Part shown: positions 52,077-61,014 of the stretch, piece by piece
Layout: every line of letters starts with the position of its first letter
Numbering within the stretch: position 1 is the stretch's first letter
NCBI RefSeq assembly: GCF_900111775.1
Contig: NZ_FOJJ01000034.1
Span: forward strand, 1-64,000
Direction: 5' to 3'
Length of the DNA: 64,000 bases
Source of the DNA: Desulfuromonas acetexigens
Lineage (GTDB): Bacteria > Desulfobacterota > Desulfuromonadia > Desulfuromonadales > Trichloromonadaceae
Translations under genes and position numbers: made by a program
Notes under the pieces: generated by a model
Seen by the model: the letters and a program-made list of their open reading frames with translations, nothing else
What the model was told of the DNA's origin: nothing
Databases searched by the model: none

Positions 52077-53204
52077 TCAGGCGCCGCGCAGGACGTCGAG
52101 AATCTCCTCGCCGAGTACCTGGCGCTGCCAGTTCTTCAAGCCGGCGACCTGCTCCAACTGGGTCGGAGTCTGAGGCACCTGCCGGGCCAGACTTTCGAGC
52201 AGGCCGTTGTTGATCAGCACCCCGGGGTCGATCTCCAGCGCCTCGGCCCGCTGCTTGCGCCAGGCCTTGAGGGTCGCCATGCGCTTGTCCACCGCCGGAT
52301 CCTTCTCTTGGCGCGGCGTGCGCGGATAAACCGGCAGGCGCTCGGCGGGGACCGCCAGCCCGGCGGCGACCGCCGCCAGCAGCTTCTTGCCGAAGCGCTC
52401 CACCAGCTTGGCGAAGAGCCCTTCCACCGCCGCCAGTTCCTCCAGGGTTTTCGGCGCTTTGCGCGCCACCTCCAGCAGTTGTGCCCCGCCCAGCACCTTG
52501 AAGGGGGGACGGTCGCGGCGCTTGGCCTCGGCCTCGCGCCATTGCAGCAGTTCTTCGAGAATCGCCAGCTGCCGCCGGTCGAGGGTGCCGGCGCCCTTGG
52601 CGCGCAGGAACAGGGGGCCGTCGTTGTCGGCGAAGCGAACCTGCTCGAGCAGGGCGAACTCCTCCGCCACCCACTCCAGCCGACCTTTTTCCCGCAAACG
52701 CCCTTCCAGCAGCTCCGCCAGACCGTGCAGATGGCGGGTGTCTTCCGCCGCGTAGCGGATCATCTCGCCGGAGAGGGGGCGTTGCGACCAGTCGGCGCGC
52801 TGAAACTGTTTGTCGAGGGTGACGCCGAAATACTTGCCGAGGATGTCGGCCAGCCCGACCTTCTCCTCGCCGAGAAACTGGCAGGCGATCATGGTGTCGA
52901 AGAGCCCGCGCACCTCGAAGCCGAAATCCCGGTTCAGGCAGCGGATGTCGTAATCGGCGGCGTGGAAGAGCTTGCGGATGGCGGGATCGGCCAGCACCGG
53001 CGCCAGCGGCGAAAGGTCGCCGACCGCCAGGGGATCGATGAGCAGGGTCTGGCTCGGCGTGGTGAATTGCAGCAGGCAGACCTTTTCCTGGTAGCTGTGC
53101 ATGGAATCGGCTTCGAGATCGACGGCGACGATCGTTTCCCGCGCCAGTTCGGCGGCGAAGCGGGCGACGGCGGCGCGGTCGGTGAGAATCGGGGTGTCGG
53201 GCAT
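52077..53204 (-). CDS. rnd: Ribonuclease D
   Basis: A 375-aa 3'-5' exoribonuclease. The DEDDy catalytic set is visible: VAVDLEADSMHSY (DxE), LFHAADYDIRCLNRDFG (D), and YAAEDTRHLHGLAELL (Y-x3-D). Two HRDC domains follow: the first around LEELLQWREAEAKRRDRPPF, the second around LKAWRKQRAEALEIDPGVLI. Matures tRNA 3' ends in relatives. The ATG follows TTGGAGAA. Confidence 0.93.
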   Translation of the reverse strand: MPDTPILTDRAAVARFAAELARETIVAVDLEADSMHSYQEKVCLLQFTTPSQTLLIDPLAVGDLSPLAPVLADPAIRKLFHAADYDIRCLNRDFGFEVRGLFDTMIACQFLGEEKVGLADILGKYFGVTLDKQFQRADWSQRPLSGEMIRYAAEDTRHLHGLAELLEGRLREKGRLEWVAEEFALLEQVRFADNDGPLFLRAKGAGTLDRRQLAILEELLQWREAEAKRRDRPPFKVLGGAQLLEVARKAPKTLEELAAVEGLFAKLVERFGKKLLAAVAAGLAVPAERLPVYPRTPRQEKDPAVDKRMATLKAWRKQRAEALEIDPGVLINNGLLESLARQVPQTPTQLEQVAGLKNWQRQVLGEEILDVLRGA

Positions 53205-53283
53205 AGCGTTTTCTCCAAAAGAAGCGGGCCGGAGGCAAAAGCCGCGCCGGCCCGGGGCAGGTCGGAAAAGAGCGGGGAAGCCT

Positions 53284-53538
53284 TCAGGGCTTTTTCGCTT
53301 TGAAGGCATCCCGGCAGCGGGTCGAGCAGAAGTAATGGCGCTCGCCGTCGATAATCTTTTCCAGCGCTTCCCCCTTGGGCAGGTAGGTGCCGCACTGGGG
53401 GTCGCGCACCATCTCCTCCCCCTGGCGGGTTTTCTCCGGCGGGATGGACGAGGTGCCACCGCCGAGGGAGCGGCGCAGCATGGTGTAGAGCGTATAGGCG
53501 AGAAAACCGAGTAGGGCGAAAATCAGCAGTTTGATCAT
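53284..53538 (-). CDS. Small membrane-anchored protein with YHS/TRASH-like cysteine motif
   Basis: An 84-aa protein with an N-terminal membrane segment (LLIFALLGFLAYTLYTML) and a C-terminal metal-binding-like unit: MVRDPQCGTYLPKGEALEK and HYFCSTRCRDAF, the C ... C-x3-C layout of TRASH/PP0621-type proteins. The cysteine domain would lie on one side of the inner membrane. It starts 4 bp after the folK stop and likely shares its transcript. Role unknown. Confidence 0.75.
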   Translation of the reverse strand: MIKLLIFALLGFLAYTLYTMLRRSLGGGTSSIPPEKTRQGEEMVRDPQCGTYLPKGEALEKIIDGERHYFCSTRCRDAFKAKKP

Positions 53539-53542
53539 GGGA

Positions 53543-54040
53543 TCACCAGGGGTCGGGCAGGCGGTGCACGCGTGCCGGGTCGTCGAGATCGGCGAGCAGT
53601 TCGCCGATGGTGCGCTGCAGCAGCGGGTGGCGCAGGTCGGCGGCCAGTTCCGCCAAGGGCGCCAGGACGAAGCGGCGCTGATGCAGGCGCGGATGGGGCA
53701 GGGTCAGCTCCGGCCGGTCGCAAAGTACTTTGTCGTAAAGGAGCAGGTCGATATCGAGAGTGCGCGGCCCCCAATGTTCCAGGCGCTCGCGGCCGAAGTG
53801 GGCTTCCAGGTCAAGGCCGAGGGCCAGCAGTTCTTCCGGGGAAAGCTCCGTGGCCACCTGCAGCACCCCATTGAGGTAGGAGGGCTGGCCGGGCGGGCCG
53901 CCGACCGCGTCGGTACGGTAGAGGGACGACGCGCCGTCGACGCGAACCCCTTCCGCCTCGGCAAGGAGGCGGCGGGCGGTGCGGAAGGTGGCGAGGCAGT
54001 CGCCGAGGTTGGCGCCAAAGGCCAGATAGGCGGTGTGCAT
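53543..54040 (-). CDS. folK: 2-amino-4-hydroxy-6-hydroxymethyldihydropteridine pyrophosphokinase
   Basis: A 165-aa HPPK of folate synthesis. The family marks are LAFGANLGDCLATF at the start, SYLNGVLQVATELSPEELLA, and the catalytic/metal signature HWGPRTLDIDLLLYD with PHPRLHQRRFVLAPLAEL. Length is normal. The TRASH-like gene follows 4 bp downstream. Confidence 0.95.
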   Translation of the reverse strand: MHTAYLAFGANLGDCLATFRTARRLLAEAEGVRVDGASSLYRTDAVGGPPGQPSYLNGVLQVATELSPEELLALGLDLEAHFGRERLEHWGPRTLDIDLLLYDKVLCDRPELTLPHPRLHQRRFVLAPLAELAADLRHPLLQRTIGELLADLDDPARVHRLPDPW

Positions 54041-54163
54041 GAACTCTCCCGGAAAGACCGAGGGCGATTAAAGCACAGCTTCCGGCGGCCGGTCAACCGT
54101 GCCGCTCCGCGCTTGCCGGAAGATAACGGCCTGTGGTACTCCTGACGGCAAAGGAGATGCTCT

Positions 54164-54568
54164 ATGGATTTTACCCTGACCCTCGCTGTCGAAGACCTCG
54201 ACCGCACCGCTTTCTTCTACGGCGAGATCCTCGGCCTACCGATCGAAACCCGCATCCCGGGCCCGGGACATCCGCCCCTGTTGCTGCTGCGCCGGGGGGA
54301 CGCCACGGTCCTCTTCCGCCCGCTGGAGGTGCTCGAAGCCCGCCATCCGGCCCTTTTCCAGAACCTTTCCCGCCATCCCCTCGGGGTCGGCGCGACCCTG
54401 GAGTTCACCCTCCCCGACCTGCGGCCGCTGCTGCGCGCCGTCGAGCGCCATCAGCTGCAACCGCTCTACGAGTTGGAGGATGGCGAACACGACCGCGAGG
54501 AACTCTGGCTGCACGACCCGGACGGCTATCTGGTCATTCTCACCCGGGAGGGGAAGGGCAAGGCGTGA
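54164..54568 (+). CDS. VOC-family (glyoxalase/bleomycin-resistance fold) protein
   Basis: A 134-aa protein with the paired beta-alpha-beta-beta-beta fold: TLAVEDLDRTAFFYGEILGL, then a second half ending WLHDPDGYLVILTREG. Possible metal ligands are a Glu in LEFTLPDL and in the C-terminal strand, but the first-strand His found in glyoxalase I is absent. Substrate unknown. AAGGAG precedes the ATG. moxR follows 40 bp later. Confidence 0.82.
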   Translation: MDFTLTLAVEDLDRTAFFYGEILGLPIETRIPGPGHPPLLLLRRGDATVLFRPLEVLEARHPALFQNLSRHPLGVGATLEFTLPDLRPLLRAVERHQLQPLYELEDGEHDREELWLHDPDGYLVILTREGKGKA

Positions 54569-54607
54569 TATACTTTTGCTCATATCTTCATCGAGGGAAG
54601 GAGGCGC

Positions 54608-55570
54608 ATGAGCGATTCGAGAAGCAAGGATAAACTCGCCCACCGCGAGGCCGTCGTCGGTGTCATCGACACCCTGGCCGAGCGCTACCTGCGGGGGAAG
54701 ATCCAGGCCATCCGCCTGGCCATGATCGGCCTGCTTGCCGACGGGCACATCCTGCTGGAGGATATCCCCGGCCTCGGCAAGACCACCCTGGCGTTGGCCC
54801 TGGCCCGGGTCCTCGGCCTCGATTTCGGCCGCATCCAGTGTACCTCCGACCTGCTTCCCAGCGACATCACCGGGCTCTCCATCTTCGATCGCGAGCAGGG
54901 ACAGTTCAAGTTCGTACCGGGGCCGATCTTCAGCAATCTGCTCCTGGTCGATGAAATCAACCGGGCCATGCCCCGCACCCAGAGCGCCCTGCTCGAAGCC
55001 ATGGAGGAGGGGCGGGTGACGGTGGAGGGGGTGACCTATCCCCTGCCCGAGCCCTTCATGGTTGTCGCCACCCAGAACCCGGTGGAGCAGGTCGGCACCT
55101 ACCCGCTGCCCGAATCCCAGCTCGACCGCTTCAGTCTCTGCACCGGCATCGGCTATCCGCCGGAAGCGGTGGAAAAATCGATCATCCGCAGCGGCGGCAT
55201 TCGCGAGCAGTTGCGCGAGCTGCAACCGCTGATCAGCCATGAGCAGATTCTCGAAGCCAAGGCGGCGGTGCGGGATCAGGTCTACCTCTCGGAAAAGGTC
55301 ACCGACTATCTCTTTTCTTTGATCGCCGCCACCCGCGAAAGCCCGCTGATTCTTTCGGGCATCTCGACCCGGGGCGGACTGACCCTGGCCGCCGCCGCCA
55401 AGGCCGCCGCCTACCTCGACGGCCGCGATCACGTCCTGCCTGAGGATGTCAAGACCGTGGCCCTGGCCGGCGGCGCCCACCGGCTGATTCTTCGTCCAGA
55501 ACAGGAAACCCTCGGCAAGCGGGAGGTGCTCAAATCGCTGCTGCAAAAAATTCCCGTGCCGCGCAGCTGA
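54608..55570 (+). CDS. MoxR-family AAA+ ATPase
   Basis: A 320-aa ATPase of the MoxR group, which acts as a chaperone for metal or cofactor loading together with von-Willebrand or DUF58 proteins. Walker A is EDIPGLGKTTLALAL, Walker B is LLLVDEINRAMPRTQSALLE, sensor 1 is VVATQNPVEQVGTYPLPESQ, and sensor 2 lies near ISTRGGLTLAAAAKA. It leads a three-gene operon (MoxR, DUF58, transglutaminase), its TGA overlapping the next frame by 3 bp. Confidence 0.95.
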   Translation: MSDSRSKDKLAHREAVVGVIDTLAERYLRGKIQAIRLAMIGLLADGHILLEDIPGLGKTTLALALARVLGLDFGRIQCTSDLLPSDITGLSIFDREQGQFKFVPGPIFSNLLLVDEINRAMPRTQSALLEAMEEGRVTVEGVTYPLPEPFMVVATQNPVEQVGTYPLPESQLDRFSLCTGIGYPPEAVEKSIIRSGGIREQLRELQPLISHEQILEAKAAVRDQVYLSEKVTDYLFSLIAATRESPLILSGISTRGGLTLAAAAKAAAYLDGRDHVLPEDVKTVALAGGAHRLILRPEQETLGKREVLKSLLQKIPVPRS

Positions 55571-56430
55571 AGCTGACCCCGGCCGGGATTCTCTACATCC
55601 TGCTGACCCTGCTGCTCGGTTTCGGCGCCGTCAACACCGGCAACAATCTCCTCTATCTGCTGATTTCGGCGCTGCTCGGCTTCATGGCGGTTTCCGGCTT
55701 TCTCGGCAAGGGGAACCTCGGCCGTCCGCATATCCACCTGCTGCTCCCCGACGAGATCTATGCCGGGCGGCCGGTGACGGCGCGACTGCGGCTGCGCAAC
55801 GACAAACGGCTGCCGGTCTTTCTGCTGCGGGTCAGGATTCTCGACGGCAGCGCTCTCTTTCTCGTGGTCGGCGGCAGGGAAACCGCCGAAGCGGAGATTT
55901 CCCTGGGCTTTCCCGCCCGCGGCCGCCAGACCATCGACGGCGCTCGCCTCAGTTCGATCTTCCCGGTCAATTTCTTCGTACGCTCCCGCAACCTCCCCCT
56001 CGACCAGCCGGTGCTGGTCTTCCCCGCCCCACGTCCGGTTCCGCTGCCGGAGGCCGCCGGCGACGAGCGTCGCCTCGGCGAGAAGGTCGTCAGCGGGCGC
56101 GGCCCCCAGGGGGAACCGGCGCAGATCGCCGACTATCGCGGCGGCGAACCCCTCAAGCTGATTCACTGGAAGCTCTCTGCCCGCACCGGTCGCCTGCTGG
56201 TCAAGGAGCTCGCCGCGACCGCCGTCGAGCCGGTGGTCATCGATCTCGACCAGTTGCCGGGGCGCGGTCTCGAAGAGCGCTTGCAGGGGGCGGCCTATCT
56301 GGTCAATCGCTATGTCCGCGCCGAGCGCCCGGTGGGCCTGCGTCTCGGCGGACGGCTGCTGCGGCCGGGCTTGACCCGCGCCCATCGTCTGCGCCTGTTG
56401 GCCGCCCTGGGGAACCATGGTCAGGATTAG
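55567..56430 (+). CDS. DUF58 protein, probable CTG start
   Basis: A 287-aa protein with two N-terminal membrane helices (GILYILLTLLLGFGAVNTG, NNLLYLLISALLGFMAVSGF) and a beta-rich region followed by the DUF58 core GEPAQIADYRGGEPLKLIHW with KLSARTGRLLVKEL. The family needs the first helix (AVNTGNNLLYLL), which is in frame only upstream of the first ATG (55684). There is no ATG, GTG or TTG there; CTG at 55567-55569 overlaps the MoxR stop as CTGA, so coupled initiation at CTG is the best reading. Partner of MoxR in this operon class. Confidence 0.85.
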   Translation: MKLTPAGILYILLTLLLGFGAVNTGNNLLYLLISALLGFMAVSGFLGKGNLGRPHIHLLLPDEIYAGRPVTARLRLRNDKRLPVFLLRVRILDGSALFLVVGGRETAEAEISLGFPARGRQTIDGARLSSIFPVNFFVRSRNLPLDQPVLVFPAPRPVPLPEAAGDERRLGEKVVSGRGPQGEPAQIADYRGGEPLKLIHWKLSARTGRLLVKELAATAVEPVVIDLDQLPGRGLEERLQGAAYLVNRYVRAERPVGLRLGGRLLRPGLTRAHRLRLLAALGNHGQD

Positions 56431-58363
56431 CACCCTTCTCGATCTCCTCGCGGCGCTCGTCAGCCTGGCCGGGGTCGCCCCCCTCTACCCCTTTCTCGAC
56501 GGCGGGGCGCGCCTCCTCTTTCCCCTCGCCCTGCTCGCCGGACTACTGCGCAGTCGGTGGCCCGGCCTCGTCCTGCCGACGATACCGGCGACTCTGACAG
56601 CCCTGGCCGTTCTCGTCTACTATCTCCCCCAGGTCAGCCGTGTCAGTCTGGTCGAACCGGCGGTCAACGTCCTCGTCCTGCTCCTTTGCCTGCGGCTGGT
56701 TACCGAACGCAGCGGGCGCAACTATCTGCAACTCTTCGTCCTGGCGATCCTCGCTCTGGCCGGTTCCTCGCTCCTTACCCTCGAACTCGGCTATCTTTTC
56801 TATCTGGTGGTGCAGGTGACGCTGGTCACCGTCGGCCTCGTCCTCCTCAGCTTTCACGGCGAGGACCCCGAACTGCGCCTCGATCGCCGTCCCCTGCGTC
56901 AGGTGCTGGCCGTCGCCCTGCTGCTGCCGGCGGCCTCCCTGGTGCTGATGCTCGGCTTTTTCGTCATTCTGCCCCGCACCGAACAGCCCCTCTGGCACTT
57001 TCTCAATCCCCCCGCCAGCGCCGAGGTCGGCTTCAGCGATCAGGTCCGTCCCGGCCATTACGCCGAAATGTCAGCCACCGGCGACATTGCCTTCCGCGTC
57101 GCCGGCCCGCAACTGCCGATGGCGCAGCGCTACTGGCGGACCATCGTTCTCAACGCCCTGAACGGGCAGACCTGGGTGCGGGAAACGCCCCCTTCCGGCG
57201 CCATAACGAAGGTGGTTGGCGACGGGCGGGTGGAACTGGAATTCTTCGCCGCCCCCCGTCAGGGGCGCTATCTGCCGACCCTCGACCTGCCCCTGGCCCT
57301 TTCGCAAGTACGTTCCCGGGAGCTGGGGGAGGGGGTCTACGCGACCCATCGCACCAGCGACCGGCAGATCCGCTACCGGCAACAGGCCGTTCCCGACGGG
57401 GTGCTGATGGAGCGGGGACGGATCGACCGCGACTTCTACCTGCGCCCGCCGACACTGGTTTCGCCACGGGTCGCCGCCGTCGCCGAAGAGATCGCCGGTG
57501 AGGGGGGGGATGTCGCCGCTCGGGTCGCCGCCCTTGAAGGCTTCTTCCTGCGGCAGGATCTCCAGTACGCGACCAGCGATCTGCCCGAAGGAGAGGATCC
57601 GGTCGATGCCTTTCTCTTCGAGAAAAAACGCGGCTACTGCGAATATTTCGCCTCGGCCTTCGCCCAACTGGCGCGCCTTTCCGGGGTTCCGGCGCGGCTG
57701 GTGGGGGGCTATTACGGCGGCGAGTACAATGCCTTCGGCGGCTACTATTCGGTCGCGGAGGCCACCGCCCACGTCTGGGTCGAGGTGCTGCACGAGGACG
57801 GCCGCTGGCAGCGGCTTGATCCCACCCGCCTGGCCGCCAACGCCGCCGGCGACTTTCTCGGCGCTCGTTCGCGGGGCCCCGGTCTGGCCCGCCGCCTGGC
57901 CGATGGTATCGACTACTTCTGGACCCAGGCGGTCATCACCTACGACTTCGGCCGGCAGTGGGAAGCGGTGAAGGGCGTGCGGGATCAGTTGCGCGGGCGT
58001 ACTACGCCGTCTGCCGCCGATTCCGAGTCGCGCCCGTCGGGGGCGCCCCTGGCCTGGGCGCTGGTCCTGGCGGCCTTGGCCTGGGGCGGGTGGCGTCTGT
58101 GGCGGCGCGGCACCAGCCGCGAGGAACGACTGCTGCGCAAATTTCTGCGCCGGACGGCGAAACGCCACGGTCTGGCGGCAATCCCCGACTCCGTCGGCCT
58201 GCACGAACTGGCCGAACGGCTCGACGATCCCCTGGCCCGGGAATTCGCCGAACTCTACGGCGGCGCGATTTATCGTGATCGGAAGCTGGAAGAGGGGGAG
58301 TACAGGAGACTGCGGGAAATTGTACGGGAGATGAGAAAGGACAGGCTGAAGACCGAAGACTGA
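56417..58363 (+). CDS. TgpA-like membrane transglutaminase (DUF3488 / transglutaminase core / DUF4129)
   Basis: A 648-aa protein. Residues 1-190 hold several membrane helices (DUF3488), then an extracytoplasmic part with a transglutaminase core: catalytic Cys in KKRGYCEYFASAFAQLARLS, His in EATAHVWVEVLHEDGRW, Asp in QRLDPTRLAA. A late membrane helix (ALVLAALAWGGWRLW) precedes a C-terminal DUF4129-like tail. It overlaps the DUF58 gene by 14 bp and closes the moxR operon. In Pseudomonas TgpA-like proteins are essential, but their substrate is not settled. Confidence 0.93.
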   Translation: MVRISTLLDLLAALVSLAGVAPLYPFLDGGARLLFPLALLAGLLRSRWPGLVLPTIPATLTALAVLVYYLPQVSRVSLVEPAVNVLVLLLCLRLVTERSGRNYLQLFVLAILALAGSSLLTLELGYLFYLVVQVTLVTVGLVLLSFHGEDPELRLDRRPLRQVLAVALLLPAASLVLMLGFFVILPRTEQPLWHFLNPPASAEVGFSDQVRPGHYAEMSATGDIAFRVAGPQLPMAQRYWRTIVLNALNGQTWVRETPPSGAITKVVGDGRVELEFFAAPRQGRYLPTLDLPLALSQVRSRELGEGVYATHRTSDRQIRYRQQAVPDGVLMERGRIDRDFYLRPPTLVSPRVAAVAEEIAGEGGDVAARVAALEGFFLRQDLQYATSDLPEGEDPVDAFLFEKKRGYCEYFASAFAQLARLSGVPARLVGGYYGGEYNAFGGYYSVAEATAHVWVEVLHEDGRWQRLDPTRLAANAAGDFLGARSRGPGLARRLADGIDYFWTQAVITYDFGRQWEAVKGVRDQLRGRTTPSAADSESRPSGAPLAWALVLAALAWGGWRLWRRGTSREERLLRKFLRRTAKRHGLAAIPDSVGLHELAERLDDPLAREFAELYGGAIYRDRKLEEGEYRRLREIVREMRKDRLKTED

Positions 58364-58436
58364 AGGCAGAAGGAAAAGGCAAAGCCCTATAGCTTATCTT
58401 TCTTCGGTCTTCAGCCTTCAGTCTTCGGTCTTCCCT
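58346..58436. repeat. CTTCAG/CTGAAG-rich inverted repeat
   Basis: GCTGAAGACCGAAGACTGAAGG faces CTTCGGTCTTCAGCCTTCAG, forming a long hairpin between two convergent genes. Written in two parts because of length: GCTGAAGACCGAAGAC then TGAAGGCAGAAGG. The last codons of both neighbours lie inside it. A half copy is at 16491-16512. Confidence 0.75.
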
Positions 58437-59694
58437 TGCTTTTCCTCCTAGGTCTGCGGCGTTTGGGGCGGGGGCTTTCGCTGCTTTTGCGTTGCAGTAG
58501 TTCGCCGTCGCGGTGCAGGGCGAGCCGCCAGTCCTCGGCCAGGGCGGTGCCGTTCGGGTCGTCGGTGTGCCACAGGGCGAAGAATTCCAGCGACTGGGGG
58601 GTCATGGGGTGCTGGAGAAAGCGCCGTTCGCCGCGCTTGCCGAGGCCGCGGGCGAGGCGGAAAAAGCCGATCAGCAGTTCCCGTGCCTGATGGCGGGTGC
58701 CGTGGCTGATGTGGAAATAGTTGCAGTGGGGGGTGAGAATCAGCCCGGCGATGCGTACCGCGTCGGTGACGGTGGCCTCCCCCTCGGGGAGGCAGGCGCG
58801 CAAAAAGCGGTCGAGAAAGAGGGCGGCGAGGGCGAAGTGCTCCTCGATGGGGGTACCGGCAGCGGTGCGGAGGTCGATGCGGTCGAGCAGGATGAAGGTC
58901 ACTTCCTCGGCCTCGTAGCCGGCGAGCAGATGGGGGAGCAGCCCCACCCCCTGGGCGTTGCGCAGCACCTGTCCGGCGACCCGGTGGCGAAAGAGCTCCA
59001 TCAGTTCCTCGCGGATGCGGGCCGGGGCCGCCTCGGCGATGAGCGGGGCGCGCTGATAAATCCCCTGGCGCACGCTGTCGTCGAGAGAAAAGCCGAGGCG
59101 GGCGGAGAACTCCAGGGCGCGCAGCATGCGCACCGGATCCTCGGTGAAGCGCACCAAGGGGTCGCCGATCACCCGCAGACGGCGTGCCGCGAGATCGGCC
59201 AGGCCGCCGACGTAGTCGATGATGGAGAAGGTCTGGATATCGTAGAACAGGGCGTTGATGGTGAAGTCCCGGCGGAAGGCGTCTTCCTGGGGGGTGCCGA
59301 AGACATTCTCGCTGAAGAAGAAGTGATCGGCGGGATCTTCCGGCAGGTCGTCGGCCTGGGCCTGGCGGCGGAAGGTGGCGACCTCGATCACCTCATGGGC
59401 GCCGAAACGCACGTGGGCGAGACGGAAGCGGCGGCCGACCAGAAAACAGTTGCGGAAGAGCTTCTTGACCTGATTGGGGGTGGCGTCGGTGCCGACGTCG
59501 AAATCCTTGGGCGTGCGTCCGAGGAGCAGGTCGCGCACGCCGCCGCCGACCAGATAGGCCTTGTAGCCCTGGCGCGACAGGCGATAGAGCACCTTGAGGG
59601 TGTTTTCGTCGATGTTCTTGCGGGAGATGCCGTGCTCGGCCCGGGGGACGATGACGGGCGGGATGGCCGTTGGATTTTCCGGGGTGTCGATCAT
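58411..59694 (-). CDS. pcnB: Poly(A) polymerase I / CCA-adding-family nucleotidyltransferase
   Basis: A 427-aa class II nucleotidyltransferase. The catalytic motif is YLVGGGVRDLLLGRTPKDFDV (GG and DxD), then RRDFTINALFYD and DPVRMLRALEFSARLGF. The RNA-binding helical part and the very basic tail (PRPKRRRPRRKSKGRPK) fit PcnB rather than a CCA enzyme. It would tag RNAs for decay or extend tRNA ends. The start is the ATG (MIDTPENP); upstream in-frame residues are unlikely. The final codons run into the CTTCAG repeat, which supplies the stop. Confidence 0.9.
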   Translation of the reverse strand: MIDTPENPTAIPPVIVPRAEHGISRKNIDENTLKVLYRLSRQGYKAYLVGGGVRDLLLGRTPKDFDVGTDATPNQVKKLFRNCFLVGRRFRLAHVRFGAHEVIEVATFRRQAQADDLPEDPADHFFFSENVFGTPQEDAFRRDFTINALFYDIQTFSIIDYVGGLADLAARRLRVIGDPLVRFTEDPVRMLRALEFSARLGFSLDDSVRQGIYQRAPLIAEAAPARIREELMELFRHRVAGQVLRNAQGVGLLPHLLAGYEAEEVTFILLDRIDLRTAAGTPIEEHFALAALFLDRFLRACLPEGEATVTDAVRIAGLILTPHCNYFHISHGTRHQARELLIGFFRLARGLGKRGERRFLQHPMTPQSLEFFALWHTDDPNGTALAEDWRLALHRDGELLQRKSSESPRPKRRRPRRKSKGRPKTEG

Positions 59695-59858
59695 GGTCGA
59701 AATAGCAGTCGCTTTCGGAGGTGGGCAAAACGCCGCCAATGTAGCAAATGCCCGTAGGAAATGAAAGTTTTAAAAAACGAGGCCTTGCCAGGGAGGGCGC
59801 CGGTCCCTAGAATGCCGACTGCCCATGACCACTAACGCGACCACGGAAAGCCGCCACC

Positions 59859-60773
59859 ATGAACGATACGCCACCCAACCTGCTGGTGATTCTCGGCCCG
59901 ACCGCTTCGGGCAAAACCCGTCTCGGGGTCGACGCCGCCCGCGCTCTGAACGGGGAGATCCTTTCCGCCGACTCCCGTCAGGTCTATCGGGGGATGGACA
60001 TCGGCACCGGCAAGGATCTGGCCGAGTACGACGAGATCCCCCATCACCTCATCGACATCGCCGATCCCGGCGACGAGTTCAACGTCTTCGAATTTCAGCG
60101 GCGCTTCTTCGCGGCTTTTGCCGAGATTCGCGAACGGGGCAAGCTGCCGGTGCTGGTCGGCGGCACCGGCCTCTATCTCGATGCCGTGCTGCGCGGCTAC
60201 CGGCTGGTGGAAGTGCCGGAGAACTCTGAACTGCGTCGGCAGCTGGCGCCGCTGACTCTGGAGCAGCTCGCCATTCGCCTGGCGGCGCTGCGCCCCCGGT
60301 TGCACAACAGCACCGACACCCTCGACCGCGAGCGGCTGCTGCGCGCCATCGAAATCGCCGAAGGGGAAGAAGCCGCGAGCGCCGACTTGCCCCCGTTGCC
60401 GGAACTGCGGCCGCTGGTCTGCGGAGTGCGCTGGGAACGCAAGGCCCTGCACCGGCGCATCGATACCCGCCTTAAAGAACGCCTCGCCCAGGGGATGATC
60501 GAGGAGGTCGAAGGCCTGCACCGCTCCGGCGTGCCCTACGAGACCCTCGAATTTTATGGCCTCGAATACCGCTTCGTCGCCCAGTATCTGCAAGGGCAGC
60601 TCAACCGCAACGACATGAGCCAGAAACTGGCGAGCGCCATCCACCAGTTTGCCAAGCGCCAGGAAACCTGGTTCCGCCGCATGGAGCGCCAGGGGACGGA
60701 AATCCACTGGCTCGACGGCGCCGGCGACCCGCTGCCGGAACTCCTCGCCCTCTGGCGGCGGCAGACTACCTGA
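59859..60773 (+). CDS. miaA: tRNA dimethylallyltransferase
   Basis: A 304-aa enzyme that adds a dimethylallyl group to A37 of tRNAs reading UNN codons. P-loop LVILGPTASGKTRLGVDAA, catalytic SADSRQVYRGMDIGTGK, HHLIDIADPGDEFNVFEFQR, PVLVGGTGLYLDAVLRG, and the C-terminal LEFYGLEYRFVAQYL with KRQETWFRR are all family marks. Complete. AAAGCC precedes the ATG; the ribosome-binding site is weak. Confidence 0.97.
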   Translation: MNDTPPNLLVILGPTASGKTRLGVDAARALNGEILSADSRQVYRGMDIGTGKDLAEYDEIPHHLIDIADPGDEFNVFEFQRRFFAAFAEIRERGKLPVLVGGTGLYLDAVLRGYRLVEVPENSELRRQLAPLTLEQLAIRLAALRPRLHNSTDTLDRERLLRAIEIAEGEEAASADLPPLPELRPLVCGVRWERKALHRRIDTRLKERLAQGMIEEVEGLHRSGVPYETLEFYGLEYRFVAQYLQGQLNRNDMSQKLASAIHQFAKRQETWFRRMERQGTEIHWLDGAGDPLPELLALWRRQTT

Positions 60774-60787
60774 CCCGAAAAAGCGGT

Positions 60788-60982
60788 TTCACCACGGAGG
60801 CACCGAGGACACAGAGTAAAACCGGAGGATTAAGGCCTTGGGGGGGATTGTTTTTATCCCCTTTATCCCTGTAAAACTTGAAGTTTTCCTACTGAAAAGC
60901 CGGGCAACACGGAGGATCCGTGCCGCTTGTGAGGCTATCCAAGATTCTGATTTCTCTGTGATCACTGTGGCTCTGTGGTGAT
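60788..60982. repeat. Long imperfect inverted repeat of CACCACGGAGGCAC type
   Basis: TTTCACCACGGAGGCACCGA with GGACACAGAG at the left faces CTCTGTGATCACTGTGGCTC with TGTGGTGATT at the right; the arms match in most positions. A common style of non-coding intergenic repeat. No gene inside. Confidence 0.65.
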
Positions 60983-61014
60983 TAAGCACCAATACTTGCG
61001 TGAAGGATTTGCTT

